Of a stretch of 64,000 nt of DNA, positions 53,758 to 62,604 are shown piece by piece (position 1 is the stretch's first letter; every line of letters begins with the position of its first letter). This DNA comes from Microbacterium maritypicum (GTDB lineage: Bacteria; Actinomycetota; Actinomycetes; Actinomycetales; Microbacteriaceae). The translations under genes and the position numbers were made by a program. The notes below the pieces were generated by a model. It saw nothing but the letters and a program-made list of their open reading frames with translations. It had not been told where the DNA came from and did no database searches. The stretch covers positions 62,001 through 126,000 of the forward strand of contig NZ_CP168030.1 of NCBI RefSeq assembly GCF_041529975.1. Direction: 5' to 3'.

Positions 53758-55491
53758 CTAGTCGAGCGGCGCCACCGCGATGCCACTGCTGGTGGCGGTG
53801 TTTCCGTCGCCGTCCTTCGCCACCACGGTGTACTCCACTGAGGTGGCGCTCGTCGCTGCTGACGTGTCGCTCGTCGCTGTCGTGTCGACGAGGGTGATCT
53901 CCGGTCGGTTCCACCAGGTGGCGTCGGCGGTCGTCGTGGCCACCGGCGTCGTGCTGTCCGAGCGGTGGAGCTCGTACGTCAGCGTCAGGTCGTCCCGATC
54001 CCAGTTGGCGGGGAGGGTGATGGTGACGCCTTCGGTGCCCTCGGCATTCGGCGCGACACTTCCCGTCCAGCTGTCGCCGGAGAGACGCGGCCCGTCCTTG
54101 GCTCCTCCCGGAGGTGTTGTGGAGAAGCGGACGATGCCCTCGAACTGCCCGTTGTTGACCGAGCGGAACTCACCGCCGATCGAGATCATGTCTCCCGTGC
54201 CCGTGATCGACAGGCCCGCCTGACCCAGTCCTGAGGTCACGCCGACGGCCCAGTCCGGAGTCCAGTTGTAGGCCGAGGGGGCGGGTGTGCCCACCCAGTC
54301 CTTGTAGTTGGGCGCGGCCGGCTGATGCACGAGCGTTCCGCGAGCATCCGCTGTGAAGGCCTCGGAGTAGCGATGCACGCGCTCGGTCTGCTCGGGGTGC
54401 AGGCCGACGGTGCCGCACGAGTGGGTGTGGCTCGTCGTGTACACGACCTTGCCCGTGGAGTAGACGCCGTAGTGGTCGCCGATGCAGTCGGCGACCCAGC
54501 GGATCTTGCCGGTGCCGGCCTCGGCCGCGAACGTGCCCTCGAGGTTTCCGACCTCGGCGGCCGCGTACACCCAGCCGGTGCCGTACACGCCGGTGGCATC
54601 GGCCGTGAGCGCGAAGATTCCGGCCTTGCCTGAGGCGGTGCCGCTGTTCGATCCGTTCTGGATCGAGTCGGATGCCAGCCAGGCGGTGTCGACTGTGCCG
54701 GTGGTCTTGTCCACCGCGCCGAGGCCGCGCATCGTGGTGTCGCCGCTGACCTGCGAGAAGCGTCCGCCGATGATCGTATCCGCGCCGGCGGGGTCCATCA
54801 CCATCGCGTCGACCTGCAGATCAGTCGTCGGTGCCCATGGCAGGAGGACACCATCGGATGCATTGAACGCGGTGAGGTTCTTCCTGGCCGTGCCGTTGGC
54901 CTGGGTGAACAGGCCGCCGGCGTAGACGCTGGTGCCCGAGGTCGCCAGCGCGTAGACGCCCGATCCGCCGATCGACGGGATGAAGCCCGGGACGAGCTCG
55001 CCGGTCTTCGCGTCGAGGGCGGCGATGTTCCAGCGGTCTTTGCCGTTGACGGAGTTGAAGGAGCCGCCGATGTAGATGCGGCTGCCATCGGGCGATGCGG
55101 CGACGGCTTTGATGACGCCGTTGACCTTCGGTGCGAACGGCAGCAGCGCGCCGGTCTGGATGTCGTAGGCGAGCACGTTCGATCGGGCGGTGAGTGCGGT
55201 GCCCGGTGCGGCCTTCGGCTCGCGGGCGTTGTCGAACTTGCCGACGGCGTAGACCGTGGAGCCGATGGTCGTCTGCGCCCAGACGTAGCCGTTGTCGATC
55301 TGGACCGTCGGGATCGGATCGGACGTGACGACGTTCTCGTCGCGTTGCAGCAGCGGCGGCGGCGACGACGAGACTTCCGCCGCCACCGCCGCTCCGCCGC
55401 CGAACGAGACGAGGCCGCTGACGACCAGGACACCGACGACGGCGCCGATGGCCGCCTTTCGGGCGCGCTTCGGCGCAGAGTTGTTCCCCAT
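53758..55491 (-). CDS. Secreted beta-propeller-like paralogue, no lectin domain
   Basis: A 577-residue exported protein, about the same as the first 570 residues of the lectin-bearing paralogue: signal peptide, GGxF-type repeats (GGSFNSVNG, GGLFTQANG, GGRFSQVSG, GGEFRSVNN) and a final Fn3-like segment. It ends at the point where the lectin repeats begin in its neighbour. DNA for residues near 14-130 is identical to that neighbour over 350 bp. The binding partner is unknown. Confidence 0.75.
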   Translation of the reverse strand: MGNNSAPKRARKAAIGAVVGVLVVSGLVSFGGGAAVAAEVSSSPPPLLQRDENVVTSDPIPTVQIDNGYVWAQTTIGSTVYAVGKFDNAREPKAAPGTALTARSNVLAYDIQTGALLPFAPKVNGVIKAVAASPDGSRIYIGGSFNSVNGKDRWNIAALDAKTGELVPGFIPSIGGSGVYALATSGTSVYAGGLFTQANGTARKNLTAFNASDGVLLPWAPTTDLQVDAMVMDPAGADTIIGGRFSQVSGDTTMRGLGAVDKTTGTVDTAWLASDSIQNGSNSGTASGKAGIFALTADATGVYGTGWVYAAAEVGNLEGTFAAEAGTGKIRWVADCIGDHYGVYSTGKVVYTTSHTHSCGTVGLHPEQTERVHRYSEAFTADARGTLVHQPAAPNYKDWVGTPAPSAYNWTPDWAVGVTSGLGQAGLSITGTGDMISIGGEFRSVNNGQFEGIVRFSTTPPGGAKDGPRLSGDSWTGSVAPNAEGTEGVTITLPANWDRDDLTLTYELHRSDSTTPVATTTADATWWNRPEITLVDTTATSDTSAATSATSVEYTVVAKDGDGNTATSSGIAVAPLD

Positions 55492-55648
55492 GATGTTGAT
55501 TCCCCAGTGATTTGATGCCGACCCCAGATCGGCATGACATCGCCGTACGCTCCAGACCGAGACGGCTTCCCCAGAGGCCGTGCCCAGTCGGTTCGTGACG
55601 ACGAACCCCCAAGTCGAAGCATGATAGCTATCGACATGTAAAATAATA
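55492..55648 (-). promoter_or_regulatory. Promoter and structured leader of the middle paralogue
   Basis: Extended -10 TGC-TATTAT (hexamer 55648-55643) gives a start near 55636 and a 145-nt leader. Stems at 55590-55607 (GGTTCG/CGAACC) and 55515-55535 (ATGCCGA/TCGGCAT) match the positions in the first paralogue. A palindrome GATAGCTATC lies at 55623-55632. Confidence 0.6.
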
Positions 55649-55747
55649 GCATATCGGATGCTGGTTCGCGAATCAGGCCGAGATCAGCCGCGTCGCAGAC
55701 CTGAAAGCGATGGCTCTGCGCAGCCGGTCGGCCGCTGGGGGACCAGC

Positions 55748-55782
55748 AGAGCCGACCTCGGGTACGATCCGAGGTCGGCTCT
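55748..55782. terminator. Strong hairpin after the third paralogue
   Basis: AGAGCCGACCTCGG (55748-55761) and CCGAGGTCGGCTCT (55769-55782) form a perfect 14-bp stem with a 7-nt loop. It lies between the stop of the third paralogue and the promoter of the middle one. The U-rich side (CGTTCTTT) is on the plus strand. Confidence 0.75.
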
Positions 55783-55830
55783 CGTTCTTTCCACTCGGGC
55801 TGCGGAAGCGGGCGGCCCGAGACCCTTCGA

Positions 55831-57528
55831 TCAGTGGGGTGCTATCCAGGTGATGCCGCCGCTGGCGGTGACGTTGCCGTCGGCATCCTTCGCCACCACT
55901 GTGTACTCCCGTGGCGTATCGTCCGTGGCTGTCTCGTCCACGAGGATCACGAGTGGTCGGTTCCACCAGGTCGCATCTGCCGTCGTCGTGGCCACCGGCG
56001 TCGCGCTGTCCGCGCGGTGGAGCTCGTAGCTGAGGGTCAGGTCATCGCGGTCCCAGTTGGCGGGGAGGGTGACGGTGACGCCCGCGGAACCGTCGGCGTT
56101 CCCCTCGGCGCTTCCTGTCCAGTCGTCGCCGGAGAGACGGGGCTTGTCCTTCGCTCCGCCCGGAGGGGTCGTCGAGAAGCGGACGAGTCCTTCGAACTGG
56201 CCGTTGTTGACCGAGCGGAACTCGCCGCCGACGGAGATCATGTTCCCGGTGCCCGTGATGGACAGGCCCGCCTGACCCATGCCCGTGGTCTGACCCACGC
56301 CCCAGTCCGGGGTCCAGGCATACGCCGACGGAGCGGGCGTACCCGCCCAGTCCCTGTAGTTGACGTTGGGCTGATGCCCCAGTGTGCCCCTGGCATCGGC
56401 GGTGAATGCCTCCGAGTATCGGTACGTCGTCTGCCGCTGCTCGGGCTGCAAGCCCACAGTCCGGCATGCGTGGGTGTGGCTCGTCGTGTACACGACCTCG
56501 CCGGTGGAGTAGACGCCGTAGTGATCACCGAGGCAGTCGGCCACCCAGCGGAGCTTGCCGGTCCCGGCTTCGGCAGCGAAAGCCCCTTCCAGGTTGGTCG
56601 GCTGTACGGCCCCATAGGACCAGGCGGTGCCGTAGACGCCCGTCGCGTCGGTGGCGAGACTGAAGATTCCCGTTCGCCCCGTGGAACGGGTGGCCCGGAC
56701 GCTGTTGATCGCGGACGGTGTCTGCCAGGCGGTGTCCACTGCACCGGTGGTCTTGTCGACCGCTCCGATGCCGCGCAGGGCGGTGTTGCCGCTGATCTGC
56801 GAGAAGCGTCCGCCGATGATCGTGTCCGCCCCGGCCGGGTCCATCACCATCGCGTCGACCTGCTGGTCGGTCGTCGGTGCCCAGGGCAGGAGGGTGCCGT
56901 TGGAGGCGTCGAAGGCGGCGAGGTTCTTCCGCGCGGTGCGGTTGCCCTGCGTGAACAGCCCACCGGCATAGACGCTCGTGCCCGAGGTCGCCAGGGCGTA
57001 GACGCCGGATCCGCCGATGGAGGGCACGAAGCCCGGCGCCAGTTCGCCCGTCGTGGGGTCGAGGGCGGCGATGTTCCAGCGGTCTTTGCCGTTGACGGAG
57101 TTGAAGGAGCCGCCGATGTAGATCCGTGTGCCATCGGGCGATGCGGCGACGGCCTTGATGACGCCGTTGACTGTGGGTGCGAAGGGCAGCAGCGCGCCGG
57201 TGTCGATGTCGTAGGCGAGCACGTTCGACCGCGCCGTGAGCGCCGTTCCGGGCGCGGCTTTCGGTTCGCGGGCGTTGTCGAACTTGCCGACGGCGTAGAC
57301 CGTGGAGCCGACGGTCGTCTGCGCCCAGACGTAGCCGTTGTCGATCTGGACCGTCGGAATCGGATCTGACGTGACGACGTTGTCGTCGCGTTGCAGCAGC
57401 GGTGGAGGTGAGGTCTCGGCCACCGCCGCTCCGCCACCGGATGAGACCAGGCCGGCGGCGACCAGGGCCCCGACGGCGGCGCCGATGGCCGCTTTCCGGG
57501 CGCGCTTCAGCGCAAAGATGTTCCCCAT
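55831..57528 (-). CDS. Secreted beta-propeller-like paralogue, most divergent copy
   Basis: A 565-residue exported protein with the same domain order as the middle paralogue: signal peptide (AVAETSPPPL), GGxF repeats, conserved DCLGDHYGVYSTGEVVYTTSHTHAC segment with three Cys, and an Fn3-like end. It lacks the lectin region. Its leader shares the same stem by compensatory change but the -10 region is degenerate. It is closest to the MoxR-type operon, so it may be the ancestral copy. Confidence 0.75.
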   Translation of the reverse strand: MGNIFALKRARKAAIGAAVGALVAAGLVSSGGGAAVAETSPPPLLQRDDNVVTSDPIPTVQIDNGYVWAQTTVGSTVYAVGKFDNAREPKAAPGTALTARSNVLAYDIDTGALLPFAPTVNGVIKAVAASPDGTRIYIGGSFNSVNGKDRWNIAALDPTTGELAPGFVPSIGGSGVYALATSGTSVYAGGLFTQGNRTARKNLAAFDASNGTLLPWAPTTDQQVDAMVMDPAGADTIIGGRFSQISGNTALRGIGAVDKTTGAVDTAWQTPSAINSVRATRSTGRTGIFSLATDATGVYGTAWSYGAVQPTNLEGAFAAEAGTGKLRWVADCLGDHYGVYSTGEVVYTTSHTHACRTVGLQPEQRQTTYRYSEAFTADARGTLGHQPNVNYRDWAGTPAPSAYAWTPDWGVGQTTGMGQAGLSITGTGNMISVGGEFRSVNNGQFEGLVRFSTTPPGGAKDKPRLSGDDWTGSAEGNADGSAGVTVTLPANWDRDDLTLSYELHRADSATPVATTTADATWWNRPLVILVDETATDDTPREYTVVAKDADGNVTASGGITWIAPH

Positions 57529-57690
57529 GTATTCGTTCCCCAGAGATAGATGCCGGCCCTTCAGGCCGACATGACATCGCCGCGCGTTCCCACCGAGTCG
57601 GCTTCCCCACGAGCCTGCGACACGGTCGAGCCGCGACGACGAACCTATGCCCGGACAGGTAGCCCGTGGCAGGTAAAACGATACGGACCG
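57529..57690 (-). promoter_or_regulatory. Leader of the third paralogue
   Basis: The stem before the ribosome-binding site is conserved (57550-57572). The block GGGGAAGCCG-N-CTCGGT is shared with the other two leaders. The -10 region (GGTAAAACGATACG on the plus strand) differs, so its promoter may be weaker or elsewhere. Confidence 0.5.
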
Positions 57691-57775
57691 GAGGGCGGGA
57701 GCGCCACGGATCCCGCACCTTCATACCGGATCGCGCACGGCCCCGGTGGTCGCGTCGAGCGTGAGGCGATCGGTG

Positions 57776-58825
57776 CTACTGCCCGGAGCCACCGGGAGGC
57801 CGCTGCCGCGTCGGGCGCAGCTGCCGGAGCTTCGCGATGAGCATCGTCGCGCGCGTGAGCTCGATGCCCAGGATGAGGAGGATGATCAGCGCCGCGATCC
57901 AGTACAGCTCCATCACGTTGCCGACCTCTCCCGACTCTGCGTAGTTGGTCGTGGTGGCCGGCGCCTCCGGCAGCACGGGGGCGGCCTCTGCGGTCCGATG
58001 CTCGTACTCCACGCCGAGCTGGTCGGCGATGGCCTCCAGGTTCGTCTCGTCGATCACGGAGAGGGCGTCTGCCCCCTCGTACTGGATGTACTCGGCACCG
58101 CCCTCGGAGAGCCCGCCCGTCGTGATGCGCATCGGCCCGCCCTCCGCAGTGCCGTAGCCGAACACGGCCCCTGCGTCGGTGTACTTCTCGCTCGAGCTGA
58201 ACGACTCGGGCTCGCTGTCGACCGTCTGCTCCCCGTCGCCGAAGTAGAACACCATCCGCGAGCGGTCGGGCGATGATTCCGCCGCCGACGCGAGGGTCTC
58301 GGTCAGCAGGGGTGCCGCGATGCCGATCGAGCTCCCGCGCGACTGACTCGTCACTTCGGGCCGCAGCACCTCCAGCGATCCCATGAGCGCCGTGGTGTCG
58401 GTGGTCAGCGGCATCCTCAGCTCGGCCGCCGCATCCGAGGTGATGAGCGCGAAGCGTGCTCCTGGGTACTCCTCGACGAGCGTGCGCACGTCTTCACGGA
58501 TGCCGTCGAGCCGCGGTTCGCCCTCGTCCCAGTCCTCGGCCACGATGCTCGCGGTCGTGTCGACGACGAGCACGATGTCGGTGTCGGTCGCGAGCGTCTG
58601 GGTCGCGCCTCCCGGGATACCGGGGCGCAGCAGCAGCGCGGCGCAGGCGAGCACCAGCACCAGGCGCATCGCCCACAGCGCGCGGTGTCCGGCGACCGTG
58701 CGCGTGTCGGCAGGCGCCCCTCCGGCGGTCCGGGGCGGTCGCACCAGGACCCAGATCGCGAGTGCGGCGACCGGGGCGCACAGCAGCAGGATCAGCAGCG
58801 GGTTCAGCACGGGCTGGAAGATCAC
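57776..58825 (-). CDS. vWA-domain membrane protein (BatA-like), second copy
   Basis: A 349-residue protein. Two N-terminal membrane segments, a vWA domain (residues about 85-260; metal site DTTAS, a variant of DxSxS) and a C-terminal membrane helix. The GTG at 58825 overlaps the upstream stop (GTGA) with GGAGGG seven bases before it. It is last in the MoxR-type operon. Such proteins form membrane complexes thought to be remodelled by MoxR. Confidence 0.82.
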   Translation of the reverse strand: MIFQPVLNPLLILLLCAPVAALAIWVLVRPPRTAGGAPADTRTVAGHRALWAMRLVLVLACAALLLRPGIPGGATQTLATDTDIVLVVDTTASIVAEDWDEGEPRLDGIREDVRTLVEEYPGARFALITSDAAAELRMPLTTDTTALMGSLEVLRPEVTSQSRGSSIGIAAPLLTETLASAAESSPDRSRMVFYFGDGEQTVDSEPESFSSSEKYTDAGAVFGYGTAEGGPMRITTGGLSEGGAEYIQYEGADALSVIDETNLEAIADQLGVEYEHRTAEAAPVLPEAPATTTNYAESGEVGNVMELYWIAALIILLILGIELTRATMLIAKLRQLRPTRQRPPGGSGQ

Positions 58826-59808
58826 AGTCGCACCCTCCACAGCACCACGACGAAGCCGAGGAGACAGACCGAGAGCACCGCGATCCAGAGATTCGGGGCG
58901 TCCGTCCAGACCACCTGCGCCTCGCCGCGCAGCTCGGTCGCCTCCTGCTCCTGCACCTGCTCGACGATGTCGGAGACAGTCGTCGTATCGCGCAGGCCGA
59001 ATGCGGCCCCGCCGGTGGACTCGGCCGCGGCGGAGAGCTCCGCGCTGACGTCGGCATCCTTGCCCTGCACGGGATTCAGCGCGAACACCCGCACCTCCTT
59101 CGAGGCCGCATACGCCGCCGCCTCGTCGAGCGTGACGATGGAGGCGCCGTTGACCTCGTTGTCGGTCGCGAAGATCACCGACCGCGAACGATCGTCACCC
59201 GGACGGTCGAACCCCATCGTGCAGGCGGCGAGGCCGTCTCCGATCAGGGAGGCGCCGTCGCCGTTGAGGGTGCCGACCCAGTGTTCGGGGATCTGGTCGA
59301 CGTAGTCGAAGCTCCGGGTCATGCTCTCCAGGTGCTCGCGGATGAAGTCGTAGTCGTCGGTCAGCGGGAAGATCTGCACCGGGGAGCTGTTGAAGATCGT
59401 CAGCCCGATCCGCTCGCCCTCGAAGTCGTCGAGCAGCTCTTCGAACACCGTCAGCACCTCGACGTCGACCTCGGACATCGAGCCGGAGACGTCGAGGCAC
59501 AGCATGATGTCGCGGCTCGTGTTGACCGGCTGGATGGTCTGGGCCGACATCGGCCGAGCGGCCACGACGCCCGCCACGATAGCCGTCACCGCGCCCAGAG
59601 CCAGGATGCCCGACAGCGCGAGAGCCCGCCGCGCCAGCGCTCGACGGAACGTCGGCAGTGCGCGCAGGCGCTCGGCGCGAGCGACGCGCGCCGTGTCGCC
59701 GCCGCGACCACCTCCGCTCCGCCGCAGCCCGAGGATCAGGCCGACCGTGACGGCGACCAGGACGACGGCGACCGCGGCGACCAGCATCCACACGTTCGCT
59801 AGTGCCAC
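58822..59808 (-). CDS. vWA-domain membrane protein (BatA-like), first copy
   Basis: A 328-residue protein: N-terminal helix, a second one (about 62-85), a vWA domain with an intact metal site DVSGS and a C-terminal membrane helix. GTG start inside the end of the preceding gene (10-bp overlap). Confidence 0.85.
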   Translation of the reverse strand: MALANVWMLVAAVAVVLVAVTVGLILGLRRSGGGRGGDTARVARAERLRALPTFRRALARRALALSGILALGAVTAIVAGVVAARPMSAQTIQPVNTSRDIMLCLDVSGSMSEVDVEVLTVFEELLDDFEGERIGLTIFNSSPVQIFPLTDDYDFIREHLESMTRSFDYVDQIPEHWVGTLNGDGASLIGDGLAACTMGFDRPGDDRSRSVIFATDNEVNGASIVTLDEAAAYAASKEVRVFALNPVQGKDADVSAELSAAAESTGGAAFGLRDTTTVSDIVEQVQEQEATELRGEAQVVWTDAPNLWIAVLSVCLLGFVVVLWRVRL

Positions 59809-60287
59809 GCCCGCACCACCGTTCGTGCGGCCTCGGCGCCCGCGATCGGATCGATGGCCGGCCCCGGACGGAAGATGCTGGGGTAGTAGTGCCTGCCCAT
59901 GGCGTCGATCAGGGCAGGATGCACGCCCCGCGCCACGAGGTCGTCGAGCGCGAGTACCGGGGCCTCGAGGCCGCTGTACTCGTTCACGAAGGTGCGGACG
60001 ACGCGGCTCAGTTCGAGGTTCGCCTGCCGGGCACTGAGTCGGCTCTCGCGGTACTCGTTCTCGATCTGCTGGATGCGACCCATGTACTCGGTGCGCAGCT
60101 GCGACAGCACGTCGATGATCAGCGGCGGATGCCCGGCGGCCTCATCCACGGGGAGCGTGCGCCGCGGCCGCGTGAGCACGATGAGCAGCCAGGCGCCGAG
60201 CACCAGGAGAACGAGGATGCCGATCGCGAGCAGCATCCATCCCCAGCCGTACTGCGCCGGCGGGTAGAGCTCTTCAGAGCCGGGCAT
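59799..60287 (-). CDS. DUF4381-like small membrane protein
   Basis: A 162-residue protein: one membrane helix (about 18-40) and a helical domain. Its position between DUF58 and vWA genes matches the DUF4381 slot of such operons. GGAGG precedes the ATG, which lies inside the DUF58 gene (14-bp overlap). Confidence 0.72.
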   Translation of the reverse strand: MPGSEELYPPAQYGWGWMLLAIGILVLLVLGAWLLIVLTRPRRTLPVDEAAGHPPLIIDVLSQLRTEYMGRIQQIENEYRESRLSARQANLELSRVVRTFVNEYSGLEAPVLALDDLVARGVHPALIDAMGRHYYPSIFRPGPAIDPIAGAEAARTVVRAWH

Positions 60288-61161
60288 TCGACCTCCGGTT
60301 CAGCAGCTGCAGCAGCTGCGCGACGGCGTCGTCCTGCCCGTCGAGGGAGGAGTGGCTGATCTCGAGGCGGGTGAGGAGCTCATCCCGGCGCGCCGCGTCG
60401 GCATCGTGCTGCGCGGTCAGCTCCTGCACGATGGCACGGTCGCCCTGCACGAAGTCCGGCACCTGCCAGCGGCTGTCCGCATCGCTGCGGATGCGTCCGG
60501 TGGCGTGATCCAGCACGGGGTCGGCGTCACGCAGGGTGAGCCAGAGCACGTCGTGCTGCACGCGCAGGCGGCGCAGCATCCGCTCGGTCTCGCTCGTCAC
60601 CGGGGCCTCGTCGGTGATGACGACCACGATCATTCGGCGGGAGATCGTGCGGGTCACGAATGAGAGCAGGGCGTCGCGGTCGCTGGGCGCCGAGCTGTCG
60701 TCGATCGCCCGGTCGATCGTGCGCAGGGCGTGTTCGAGCGCGCCCTCGCTGCGGCCGGGCGCGAGACGCCGCACCTTCGCCGCATCGCCGTAGACGGTGC
60801 TGAAGTCGTCGCCGTGGCGCAGCGTGAGCACGCCGAGCGCCCCCGTCGCGAGGATCGCCAGCTCCTTCTTCGATCGCTCGTCGGCGGCGAGGGCCGACAT
60901 CGAGCGGCCCGTGTCGACCACGAACAGCACCGTGTGCATGCGGGTCGCGCGGGAGCGTTTGACGAGCGGGGTGCCCAGCCGCGCGGTCGCCCGCCAGTCG
61001 ATGTCGCGCACCTGATCGCCGTACTCGTACTTGCGCAGGTCTTCGAAGTCGAGGCTGCGCCCGTGCAGGAGCGACGCGTAGGCGCCGTCGAGCGCGTGCA
61101 GCGACTTGCGCGTCGAGTGGATGAAGAGCTTGCTCTTCACCTGCGTGATCAGGCTGGGCAT
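60274..61161 (-). CDS. DUF58-domain protein
   Basis: A 295-residue protein. RSLDFEDLRKYEYGDQVRDIDW is the DUF58 signature (here RSLDF, YGDQVRDIDWRAT), followed by a vWA-like region (VLFVVDTGRSMS). It lies eight bases after moxR in the same operon and is presumed to be a partner of the MoxR ATPase. Confidence 0.9.
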   Translation of the reverse strand: MPSLITQVKSKLFIHSTRKSLHALDGAYASLLHGRSLDFEDLRKYEYGDQVRDIDWRATARLGTPLVKRSRATRMHTVLFVVDTGRSMSALAADERSKKELAILATGALGVLTLRHGDDFSTVYGDAAKVRRLAPGRSEGALEHALRTIDRAIDDSSAPSDRDALLSFVTRTISRRMIVVVITDEAPVTSETERMLRRLRVQHDVLWLTLRDADPVLDHATGRIRSDADSRWQVPDFVQGDRAIVQELTAQHDADAARRDELLTRLEISHSSLDGQDDAVAQLLQLLNRRSNARL

Positions 61162-61169
61162 CGGAGGGG

Positions 61170-62270
<1,101 letters not shown>

Positions 62271-62604
62271 GCTCTCTCCTCCTGAGGAGCGCGGCGCGTC
62301 CCCCCGCGGACCAGCGTAATCGCATCCGTCCGCGCCGTTCCCAGCCCGACCCACCCGCACCGCTCACCTGCATGAACGGATGACGGATGCAGGAGGGCTC
62401 GCCGTCCGCCCCTCATGCATCCGTCGAAGGGTCATGCATCCGGAGGGGCGACGAAGCCGCCAGCTCCCGCGACCGACACTGATACCGTCGAAGGGCAGCC
62501 GCTTTCCGGGCAGGTCGAGCCTTCCGCTCCCACCGGGACAGAACTGTTCCTCGCTCGGATGCGGCCGCTGACCGATACATGACTGAAGAGTATGAGGACG
62601 ATAC
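62271..62604. promoter_or_regulatory. Divergent region between moxR and the monooxygenase
   Basis: The 334 bp have no coding frame. GACGGATGCA (62382-62391) and TGCATCCGTC (62416-62425) are exact reverse complements. TCATGCATCCG occurs at 62413-62423 and 62432-62442. These GGATGCA/TGCATCC sites may be operators for either gene. No clear -10/-35 pair was found. Confidence 0.5.
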
